A stretch of 5,036 bases of DNA from Oscillospiraceae bacterium. GTDB lineage: Bacteria; Bacillota; Clostridia; Oscillospirales; Acutalibacteraceae. The notes under the pieces are model-generated. The model had not been told where the DNA came from. It saw nothing but the letters and a program-made list of their open reading frames with translations, and searched no databases. This document shows, one piece after another, positions 1 to 4,590 of this stretch (position 1 is its first letter; the number at the start of each line of letters is the position of its first letter). The stretch is taken from assembly GCA_003486665.1 (NCBI GenBank), contig DNGF01000230.1:682-5717 (forward strand). The letters are read 5' to 3'. The position numbers were made by a program, and so were the translations under genes.

Positions 1-94
1 GATGAAGGTTCGTAACCTTGGCAGGAAGTCGCTTGATGAGGTTGTTGCAAAGCTTGCTTCCCTCGGATACGATCTTCGCAGGGATGACGACTGA
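1..94 (+). CDS. rpoA: RNA polymerase alpha subunit, C-terminal end (partial)
   Basis: This is the last 30 codons of the RNA polymerase alpha subunit. The reading frame enters at position 2 (position 1 is the end of a codon) and stops at TGA 92-94. The visible peptide contains [13 protein letters not shown] and KLASLGYDL, matching the final helix-hairpin-helix of the alpha C-terminal domain (E. coli counterpart NLGKKSLTEI). From family knowledge this domain binds UP-element DNA and transcription activators. The Lys, Ser and Glu that align with E. coli K298, S299 and E302 are present. The tail after the domain is short and ends in Asp residues. The Met at position 2 is internal and not a start. 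rplQ follows after 56 nt, the usual rpoA-rplQ order at the end of the alpha operon. Identification is firm despite truncation by the window edge. Confidence 0.93.
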   Translation, partial: MKVRNLGRKSLDEVVAKLASLGYDLRRDDD

Positions 95-150
95 TCGTCA
101 GAGCTGTAACTAAAACAAACAACACACTAACGGTAAAGGAGTGACTTTTA

Positions 151-507
151 ATGCCAGGATCCAGAAAGCTTGGAAGAGCAAGTGACCATCGCAAGTCAAT
201 GCTCAGAGGCATGGTAACATACCTTTTAGAAAACGGCAGAATAGAAACCACCGTTACGAGAGCAAAAGAGGTTCGTGCAATGGCTGAGAAGATGATCACC
301 ATTGCTAAGGACAACACACTTCACTCAAGAAGACAGGTTTTAGCATACGTTACAAAAGAGGACGTTGTTAAGAAGCTTTTTGATGAAATTGCTCCGAAAT
401 ATAAGGACGTAAACGGCGGTTATTGCCGCATTATCAAGACAGGCGCCCGCCGCGGTGATGCTGCTGAGATGTGCATCATCGAGTTGGTTGACACCGAGTC
501 GAAATAA
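151..507 (+). CDS. rplQ: 50S ribosomal protein L17
   Basis: Encodes bacterial ribosomal protein bL17, a large-subunit protein that binds 23S rRNA. The 118-residue product is a normal full length for Firmicutes. The N-terminus [19 protein letters not shown] matches the conserved L17 opening (the KLGR and R-x-x-M-L-R region), followed by the typical T-x-x-R-A-K-E-V-R helix at about residues 34-43 and a C-terminal [19 protein letters not shown] segment with the family's R-x-G-D-A-A/E signature. ATG 151 is preceded by AAAGGAG at 135-141 with a 9-nt gap, so the start is secure. It lies 56 nt downstream of rpoA with no promoter or terminator seen between them, so the two are probably co-transcribed. 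A strong intrinsic terminator follows 25 nt after the stop. Eight of its 12 lysines use AAG, as in the other translation gene efp. Confidence 0.97.
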   Translation: MPGSRKLGRASDHRKSMLRGMVTYLLENGRIETTVTRAKEVRAMAEKMITIAKDNTLHSRRQVLAYVTKEDVVKKLFDEIAPKYKDVNGGYCRIIKTGARRGDAAEMCIIELVDTESK

Positions 508-532
508 TCAGGTATAAATCCGTATAAATCAG

Positions 533-562
533 CGGCAGACACGAAAGTGCCTGCCGTTTTTT
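533..562 (+). terminator. Rho-independent terminator after rplQ
   Basis: A GC-rich hairpin is followed by six T residues. CGGCAG (533-538) pairs with CTGCCG (551-556), an A/C mismatch follows (539/550), then CAC (540-542) pairs with GTG (547-549) around a GAAA tetraloop (543-546). The T-run is 557-562. Position and form fit termination of the rpoA-rplQ operon and separate it from the hemW unit. Confidence 0.93.
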
Positions 563-585
563 CTATTTCCTGAAGCTTTTATTTG

Positions 586-598
586 AGATTTTAAATCT
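586..598. promoter_or_regulatory. Short palindrome upstream of the hemW promoter (possible operator)
   Basis: AGATTT (586-591) and AAATCT (593-598) form a perfect inverted repeat around a single central T. The element ends 5 nt before the -35 hexamer of the predicted hemW promoter. The location suits a regulator binding site, but the arms are short and the region is AT-rich, so it could be chance. No regulator family can be named from it. Confidence 0.25.
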
Positions 599-603
599 AC
601 ACC

Positions 604-632
604 TTGAAAAACAATGAAAATTTCGCTAAAAT
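604..632 (+). promoter_or_regulatory. Sigma-A type promoter for hemW and the peptidase gene
   Basis: The -35 box TTGAAA (604-609) and -10 box TAAAAT (627-632) are separated by exactly 17 nt, and each matches the vegetative consensus at five of six positions. Transcription would start at about 639, giving a leader of only about 23 nt that is mostly the hemW ribosome binding site. It lies 42 nt beyond the rplQ terminator, where a new promoter is expected. The same two hexamers with the same spacing occur before efp. Confidence 0.75.
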
Positions 633-648
633 AATTACAGAAAAATAA

Positions 649-654
649 TTGGAG
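649..654 (+). promoter_or_regulatory. Ribosome binding site that sets the hemW start
   Basis: TTGGAG (649-654) lies 7 nt before ATG 662, ideal spacing. The in-frame GTG at 656 would be only 1 nt from this site and cannot use it, so ATG 662 is the start. Confidence 0.8.
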
Positions 655-661
655 AGTGCAA

Positions 662-1756
662 ATGAAAAATATTGGACTATATCTTCACATACCATTCTGT
701 AAAACAAAATGTCCCTACTGTGATTTTTATTCCGTGCGCGGCGATGAATCCGATCGCGATATGTATACCGTTTCGCTCATAGAAAGTATGGAGAATTGGG
801 CGGACAAGCTGTGCAGAAAAGCCGATACGCTTTATTTCGGCGGCGGAACTCCGTCGGTTCTCGGCGGTGAAAATATTGCGATGCTGACACGGCGCGCGAA
901 AAATCTTTTCGGCGTTGACGGGGAAATAACAGTTGAATGCAATCCATCGGCGGTCGAGGAGGATTTTTTTGAAACGGTGGCGGGTGCAGGTGTAAACAGA
1001 ATTTCTCTCGGCGTCCAGTCCGTGATTGAAAACGAAAGAAAAAAGCTCGGCAGATTTTCGGACAGAGAGCTTATCGAAAAAAGAATTGAACAAAGCCGCA
1101 CGGCAGGAATAAATAATATTTCGCTTGACGTTATGCTCGGCGTTCAGGATCAAACGATAAAAAGCCTAGAAGAAACCCTTGATTTTTGCATCAATTCGGG
1201 AGCGGATCATATCAGCGCATATATGCTGAAAATTGAAGAAGGAACTCCATATTATATTAAGAGGAAAACGCTTTGCTTGCCTGATGAAGACGAGGTTACG
1301 GATATGTATCTGTTTATGAGCGAAAAGCTCCGAGAAAACGGATTTGAACATTACGAGATCTCCAACTTTTCGCGAAACGGCTATGAGGGCAGGCACAATC
1401 TTAAATATTGGAACTGCGAAGAATATCTCGGACTCGGACCGTCGGCGCACTCTTTTATTGACGAAAAAAGATTTTATTATCCGAGAGATGTTGAATATTT
1501 CAAAAACGGAGGCGAACCGATTCCCGACGGAAACGGCGGAGATGAGGAAGAATATATTATGCTTCGTCTGCGCTTGAGCAATGGAATAATTTTTAAAAAT
1601 TATGAAGAAAGATTCAAAAAGGATTTTCCGCAGGAAATAATAAACAAGACCGAAAAATATATCAAAAACGGTCTAATGAAATGTGATAAGGAATCAATGG
1701 CTTTGACGGAAAATGGATTTTTGATTTCTAATTCAATAATTGCCGATCTTATATAG
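662..1756 (+). CDS. hemW: Radical SAM heme chaperone HemW (HemN-like)
   Basis: A 364-residue radical SAM protein of the HemW family, long annotated as oxygen-independent coproporphyrinogen III oxidase. Known HemW proteins bind heme and deliver it to target enzymes. The 4Fe-4S motif is C13-x3-C17-x2-C20 followed by D-F; true HemN has C-G-C at that place, so the sequence favours HemW. Other family motifs are GGGTP (60-64), ECNP (92-95), NRISLGVQS (112-120), HISAYMLKIEEGTP (183-196), YEISNFS (231-237), RHNLKYW (244-250) and LGLGPSAHSF (256-265). A C-terminal HemN_C-like region follows, with LRLSNGI at 303-309 and a closing winged-helix-like stretch. One motif is unusual: the common G-L/I-P-x-Q-T reads GVQDQT (160-165), lacking the proline. 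Length is close to E. coli HemW. ATG 662 is chosen on ribosome-binding-site spacing. The peptidase gene starts 10 nt after the stop, so the two form an operon. Confidence 0.93.
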   Translation: MKNIGLYLHIPFCKTKCPYCDFYSVRGDESDRDMYTVSLIESMENWADKLCRKADTLYFGGGTPSVLGGENIAMLTRRAKNLFGVDGEITVECNPSAVEEDFFETVAGAGVNRISLGVQSVIENERKKLGRFSDRELIEKRIEQSRTAGINNISLDVMLGVQDQTIKSLEETLDFCINSGADHISAYMLKIEEGTPYYIKRKTLCLPDEDEVTDMYLFMSEKLRENGFEHYEISNFSRNGYEGRHNLKYWNCEEYLGLGPSAHSFIDEKRFYYPRDVEYFKNGGEPIPDGNGGDEEEYIMLRLRLSNGIIFKNYEERFKKDFPQEIINKTEKYIKNGLMKCDKESMALTENGFLISNSIIADLI

Positions 1757-1766
1757 GGGTGAAAAA

Positions 1767-2816
1767 ATGATCAACGATTTTATAAAATGTTTGCCGAAAA
1801 ATGTTGACGGAGCGCTTATAGTTTCGCAGGAAAACAGAAGGTATTTTACGGGCTTTGATGCTTCGGACGGATTCCTTTTTGCAACAAAAAACGGATCACT
1901 TTTCCTGACCGACAGCCGTTATATTGAAGCGGCAAGGGATAAAATAAAATGCTGTGACGTTGAAGAACAGAAAGCAAAACTAATTGAATATGCAGCAAGA
2001 TTCGATTGCAAAACTCTTGCGGTCGAAGCGGACAGACTGACGGTTTCTCAGCTGAAAAATCTGAGAAAAGCTCTTCACGGAATAAAGCTGACAACTGTGG
2101 GGACAGATAGAATAATCGATTCGTTCCGTGCGGTAAAATCCGATGAGGAAGTAAAAAACATCTGCAAAGCTCAGCGCATTGCCGAGGATGCACTTGAACA
2201 CATTCTCGGTTTTATCAAGCCCGGTGTGACAGAAAAAGAAATATCATTGGAGCTTGATTACTTTATGCTCGGTCACGGTGCAGAGTCTCTCTCTTTTGAA
2301 ACAATAGCAATCAGCGGAGCGAATACTTCAAAGCCGCACGGCGTTCCGACAGAAAAAAAGGTTGAAAAAGGCGACTTTGTAACGATGGATTACGGCGCGG
2401 TTGTCAACGGTTATCATTCCGACATGACAAGGACAGTTGCGGTCGGCAGTATCAACGATGAGCAAAGGAGAGTTTATAACACTGTGCTTGAGGCTCAGCT
2501 TGCAACGCTTGAAATTTTAAAAAGCGGATTGAAATGTTCGGACGGTGATAAGGCGGCAAGGGATGTAATTACCGAGGCAGGTTACGGTGATTTTTTCCGT
2601 CATTCCACAGGTCACGGAGTCGGAATTGAAATACACGAGAAGCCGAATCTTTCGCCGAAGTCGGTCGCAACGCTTCGTCCCGGCAATATTGTGACAGTCG
2701 AACCCGGAATTTATATTCCGGAGAATTTCGGAGTCAGGATCGAGGATATGGCGCTGATAACGGAAAACGGATGCGAAAATCTTACAAAAGCGCCGAAAGA
2801 ACTTATTATTTTATAA
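1767..2816 (+). CDS. pepP: M24B metallopeptidase, aminopeptidase P / Xaa-Pro peptidase type
   Basis: A 349-residue cytoplasmic peptidase of the M24 'pita-bread' family, expected to release the N-terminal residue from Xaa-Pro peptides. Residues 1 to about 125 form the creatinase-type N-terminal domain and about 130-345 the catalytic domain. All five dinuclear-metal ligands are visible: D208 (MDYGA), D219 (SDMTRT), H283 (STGHGVG), E312 (VEPGIY) and E326 (RIED). H191 in SKPHG and H290 in IHE also match catalytic-site histidines of the family. The short single N-terminal domain resembles the roughly 350-residue Firmicute enzymes and not the longer E. coli PepP. Aminopeptidase versus prolidase activity cannot be settled from sequence, so the symbol is provisional. 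ATG 1767 is preceded by AGGGGTG at 1755-1761, overlapping the hemW stop. An in-frame TTG at 1740 inside hemW has no better site. No convincing terminator follows. efp lies 139 nt downstream. Confidence 0.9.
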   Translation: MINDFIKCLPKNVDGALIVSQENRRYFTGFDASDGFLFATKNGSLFLTDSRYIEAARDKIKCCDVEEQKAKLIEYAARFDCKTLAVEADRLTVSQLKNLRKALHGIKLTTVGTDRIIDSFRAVKSDEEVKNICKAQRIAEDALEHILGFIKPGVTEKEISLELDYFMLGHGAESLSFETIAISGANTSKPHGVPTEKKVEKGDFVTMDYGAVVNGYHSDMTRTVAVGSINDEQRRVYNTVLEAQLATLEILKSGLKCSDGDKAARDVITEAGYGDFFRHSTGHGVGIEIHEKPNLSPKSVATLRPGNIVTVEPGIYIPENFGVRIEDMALITENGCENLTKAPKELIIL

Positions 2817-2855
2817 AAAAATAAGGGTGCAGCAATGCTTTTTAGCGGAAAAGAC

Positions 2856-2884
2856 TTGAAAAACGAATGATAATAGTATAAAAT
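2856..2884 (+). promoter_or_regulatory. Sigma-A type promoter for efp
   Basis: The -35 box TTGAAA (2856-2861) and -10 box TAAAAT (2879-2884) are separated by 17 nt, with AT-rich flanks. Both hexamers and the spacing are identical to those of the hemW promoter, and the bases around the -35 are also nearly the same. Start of transcription is predicted near 2891, giving a leader of about 65 nt before efp. The promoter gives efp expression independent of hemW and the peptidase, which fits the shift in its codon use. Confidence 0.75.
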
Positions 2885-2899
2885 AATATAGAAAAACAC

Positions 2900-2923
2900 G
2901 AATAGGCAACAATCAACCTATTC
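2900..2923 (+). promoter_or_regulatory. Hairpin in the efp 5' leader
   Basis: GAATAGG (2900-2906) and CCTATTC (2917-2923) are perfectly complementary, giving a 7-bp stem with a 10-nt loop. It begins about 9 nt after the predicted transcription start and 18 nt before the efp ribosome binding site. There is no T-run after it, so it is not a terminator. It may protect the 5' end of the mRNA or bind a regulator. This role is inference. Confidence 0.45.
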
Positions 2924-2955
2924 ATAATTTAGAAAACAAATCGGAGGAATAACAC

Positions 2956-3513
2956 ATGATTTCAGCAGGTGATTTCAGAAACGGCATGACATTTGAAGAG
3001 GACGGCAACGTACTTCAGGTTGTTGAATTCCAGCATGTTAAGCCGGGTAAGGGCGCAGCTTTTGTCAGAACAAAGACAAAGAACGTTCTTACGGGTTCCG
3101 TAGTTGAAAAGAGCTACAACCCGACAGCTAAATTCCCGACAGCATTTATCGAGAGAAAGGATATGGAATTCTCATACAGCGACGGCGATCTTTATTATTT
3201 CATGGATCCGGAGTCATATGAGCTTATTCCGATCAACTCTTCCGATCTTTCCGATAACTTTAAGTTTGTAAAGGACGGTATGGTTTGCAAGATCCTCTCC
3301 TATAAGGGCAAGGTTTTCGGCGTTGAGCCGCCGACATTTGTTGAGCTTGAGATTGCAAAGACCGATCCGGGCTTCGCAGGCAACACAGCTACAAACGCTA
3401 CAAAGCCGGCAACGCTTGAAACAGGCGCAGAGATTAAGGTTCCGCTCTTTATCAACGAGGGCGAGAAGGTTCAGATCGATACCCGTACAGGCGAGTATCT
3501 CGGCAGAGCGTAA
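2956..3513 (+). CDS. efp: Translation elongation factor P (EF-P)
   Basis: Encodes EF-P, which binds ribosomes stalled at consecutive prolines and stimulates peptide bond formation. The 185-residue product has full family length, with an N-terminal KOW-like domain (about 1-62), a central OB domain (about 65-128) and a C-terminal OB domain. The loop that reaches the peptidyl-transferase centre reads VKPGKGAAF, with Lys at residue 32, the same position as the modified Lys32 of Bacillus EF-P. No EpmA/EpmB or EarP gene is in the window, so the modification state is unknown. The EF-P signature is complete at 150-169: K150, G157, V162-P163 and the final G169, followed by the [11 protein letters not shown] ending. 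The start is secure: CGGAGGA at 2942-2948 lies 7 nt before ATG 2956. Fifteen of 16 lysines use AAG, suggesting high expression. The gene has its own promoter and is followed after 36 nt by the zinc-ribbon gene, probably co-transcribed. Confidence 0.97.
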   Translation: MISAGDFRNGMTFEEDGNVLQVVEFQHVKPGKGAAFVRTKTKNVLTGSVVEKSYNPTAKFPTAFIERKDMEFSYSDGDLYYFMDPESYELIPINSSDLSDNFKFVKDGMVCKILSYKGKVFGVEPPTFVELEIAKTDPGFAGNTATNATKPATLETGAEIKVPLFINEGEKVQIDTRTGEYLGRA

Positions 3514-3549
3514 GTTATTCATTTACCTTAATTGAAAGGATGGTTCACA

Positions 3550-3972
3550 ATGATGACAGTTACCGAAAAAGCAGCATATCTCAAGGGTCTTGTTGAGATG
3601 GCTCACTTTGAGAAAGATACAGATGAAGTAAAGATCATCAAGGCAATGGTTGACGCTATTGATGAGATGGCTCTTACGATCGCAGACCTTGAGGACGAGG
3701 TTGCAGCTCTTACAGAGGTTGTTGACGAAATCGACGAGGATCTCGGCGACGTTGAAGAGTGCATCTATGACGATGACGACTGCTGCGATGATGATTGCTG
3801 CTGCCACGAGGACGGCGATTATTTTGAGGTTGAGTGTCCCGCTTGCGGAGAAACAATCTGCCTTGACGAGAGCGTTCTCGATGAAGAATCAATTGAGTGT
3901 CCCGCTTGCGGAGAAACACTTGAATTTGATTTTGACGATGAAGATGAAGACGAAGACAGCGACGAAGAATAA
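3550..3972 (+). CDS. Acidic Cys-rich zinc-ribbon protein, CD1247 N-terminal-domain-like
   Basis: A 140-residue, very acidic protein with three visible parts. Residues 1-70 begin TEKAAYLKGLVEM and continue as a predicted helical, coiled-coil-like segment rich in Asp/Glu (IADLEDEVAALTEVVDEID). This resembles the small clostridial family named for C. difficile CD1247, often found near efp; that assignment is from memory. Residues 71-86 are a Cys/Asp cluster (C71, C78, C79, C83-C85, H86). Residues 94-122 hold two CPACGE knuckles (C96/C99 and C117/C120) that would form one zinc ribbon, with an extra C104. The tail 127-140 is almost all Asp/Glu. No transmembrane or signal segment is seen. ATG 3550 is preceded by AAAGGA at 3535-3540 with a 9-nt gap; ATG 3553 is possible, and an in-frame TTG at 3532 lies before that site. 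It sits 36 nt after efp. Function is unknown; a zinc-binding or ribosome/RNA polymerase accessory role is speculation. Confidence 0.85.
   Translation: MMTVTEKAAYLKGLVEMAHFEKDTDEVKIIKAMVDAIDEMALTIADLEDEVAALTEVVDEIDEDLGDVEECIYDDDDCCDDDCCCHEDGDYFEVECPACGETICLDESVLDEESIECPACGETLEFDFDDEDEDEDSDEE
3772..3804 (+). repeat. Tandem Asp/Cys codon repeat inside the zinc-ribbon gene
   Basis: Two adjacent 15-nt units, 3772-3786 and 3787-3801, both encode DDDCC and differ at only two third-codon positions (GAC versus GAT). One further Cys codon follows (3802-3804). The result is a run with five cysteines in eight residues (78-85). Near-identity at synonymous positions suggests local duplication. Confidence 0.8.
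3830..3855 (+). repeat. 26-bp direct repeat, copy 1 (first CPACGE knuckle)
   Basis: A perfect 26-nt match to 3893-3918, offset by 63 nt (21 codons, in frame). It starts TTGAGTGTCC and ends GGAGAAACA, encoding the shared core ECPACGET. Identity at every synonymous position points to recent duplication or gene conversion between the two zinc knuckles. Confidence 0.92.
3893..3918 (+). repeat. 26-bp direct repeat, copy 2 (second CPACGE knuckle)
   Basis: Second perfect copy of the 26-nt unit at 3830-3855, encoding the second zinc knuckle (C117, C120). The codons between the two copies (ICLDESVLDEES region) are not repeated. Confidence 0.92.
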
Positions 3973-3986
3973 TAATATTTAAAAAC

Positions 3987-4035
3987 GGGGGTGACCTTGG
4001 GCGAGATTTCGTTTCCTCGGTTGCCCTTTTCTTTT
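3987..4035 (+). terminator. Terminator-like hairpin before the Nudix gene (possible attenuator)
   Basis: GGGTGACC (3989-3996) can pair with GGTTGCCC (4019-4026) over 8 bp including two G-U pairs. GAG (4003-4005) then stacks with CTC (4016-4018) after a 6-nt bulge, leaving a 10-nt loop. A T-rich tail TTTTCTTTT follows at 4027-4035, and A residues at 3981-3985 could pair with it. The position, 14 nt after the zinc-ribbon stop, suits a terminator of the efp unit. However, its T-tract runs directly into the Nudix ribosome binding site, so complete termination would silence Nudix and maf unless they have another promoter. Partial termination is more likely. Confidence 0.55.
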
Positions 4036-4040
4036 GGAGA
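4035..4040 (+). promoter_or_regulatory. Ribosome binding site that sets the Nudix start
   Basis: TGGAGA (4035-4040), with its GGAG core at 4036-4039, lies 5 nt before ATG 4045. This favours ATG 4045 over the in-frame GTG at 3991, which falls inside the hairpin and has no spaced ribosome binding site. Confidence 0.75.
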
Positions 4041-4044
4041 AATT

Positions 4045-4590
4045 ATGAAGCTTGAAGAAAAAACAGTTAAGAAAAATTATATATATCACGGCAGAATAAT
4101 TAATGTTCGCAACGATGATGCGGAGCTTCCGAACGGCAAACCTTGTCAGCGTGAGGTTGTTGAGCATCCCGGCGGAGTATGTATAGCGGCACTTACCGAC
4201 AGCGGAGAGCTTTTGTTTGTTCGTCAGTTCAGATATCCGTATATGGAGGTCATTCCCGAACTTCCGGCAGGTAAGCTTGAAAAAGGAGAGGATCCCTTTG
4301 AAACGGGCAAGCGCGAACTCGAAGAGGAAGCCGGCTGCGTTGCCGAGGAGTATTATGATCTCGGAAAGTTTTATCCCTCTCCCGGATACTGCGGAGAAAT
4401 AATACACCTTTATGCCGCAAAGGGACTGACATATACTCATCAGCACCTTGACGAGGATGAGTTTCTTAACGTGGAAAAGATTCCGCTTGAAACGGCGGTT
4501 GATATGGTAATGAGCAACGAGATAAAGGACGGAAAAAGCCAGGCGGCAGTTCTTAAGGTTAAACAGCTCAGAGATAAGGGGCTGTGGTGA
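4045..4590 (+). CDS. nudF: Nudix hydrolase, ADP-ribose pyrophosphatase type
   Basis: A 181-residue cytoplasmic Nudix hydrolase, most like the ADP-ribose pyrophosphatases that split ADP-ribose into AMP and ribose 5-phosphate. The Nudix box is complete: G76, E82, R90-E91-L92 and E94-E95-A96-G97 fit G-x5-E-x7-R-E-U-x-E-E-x-G, with Cys98 at the final, usually aliphatic position. The N-terminal half has the YHGRIINV strand region, REVVEHPGGVCI (36-47) and FVRQFRYPYMEVIPELPAG (58-76), which are typical of this subfamily. YPSPGYCGEIIHLYAAKGL (110-128) is the segment downstream of the box that is common in ADP-ribose enzymes. Length is normal (about 180-210). Substrate is inferred from subfamily resemblance. 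The start is ATG 4045 on ribosome-binding-site spacing. It lies just after a terminator-like hairpin, and its stop TGA overlaps the maf start by one base, so the two are translationally coupled. Confidence 0.88.
   Translation: MKLEEKTVKKNYIYHGRIINVRNDDAELPNGKPCQREVVEHPGGVCIAALTDSGELLFVRQFRYPYMEVIPELPAGKLEKGEDPFETGKRELEEEAGCVAEEYYDLGKFYPSPGYCGEIIHLYAAKGLTYTHQHLDEDEFLNVEKIPLETAVDMVMSNEIKDGKSQAAVLKVKQLRDKGLW

Noticed and set aside
95..150. Promoter or small gene between rpoA and rplQ
   Set aside because: Only a ribosome binding site is visible; no -35/-10 pair with proper spacing and no ORF.
511..530. Two adjacent copies of GTATAAATC after rplQ
   Set aside because: Only 9 nt each and AT-rich, lying between the stop and the terminator; no known iteron or operator pattern and not repeated elsewhere in the window.
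656..661. GTG 656 as the hemW start
   Set aside because: It lies 1 nt after the GGAG site and adds only two residues; ATG 662 has 7-nt spacing.
677..1153. Open frame on the minus strand opposite hemW
   Set aside because: Antisense shadow of clear radical SAM motifs; no recognisable domain or ribosome binding site was found.
1740..1766. TTG 1740 as the peptidase start
   Set aside because: It lies inside hemW with a rare start codon; ATG 1767 has AGGGGTG just upstream and starts the normal family N-terminus.
2817..2850. Possible terminator after the peptidase gene
   Set aside because: The only pairing near the T-run (GCA/TGC around GCAA at 2829-2838) is 3 bp, too weak for intrinsic termination; read-through into efp is expected.
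3532..3549. TTG 3532 as the zinc-ribbon protein start
   Set aside because: The codon lies upstream of the AAAGGA site at 3535-3540, which is properly spaced only for ATG 3550.
3710..3919. Minus-strand open frame with a repeated FLRKRDTQ peptide
   Set aside because: The peptide repeat is only the reverse translation of the 26-bp direct repeat in the zinc-ribbon gene.
3991..4044. GTG 3991 as the Nudix start (18 extra residues)
   Set aside because: It lies within the hairpin, its upstream G-run has no spacing, and the extra residues do not resemble the family N-terminus.
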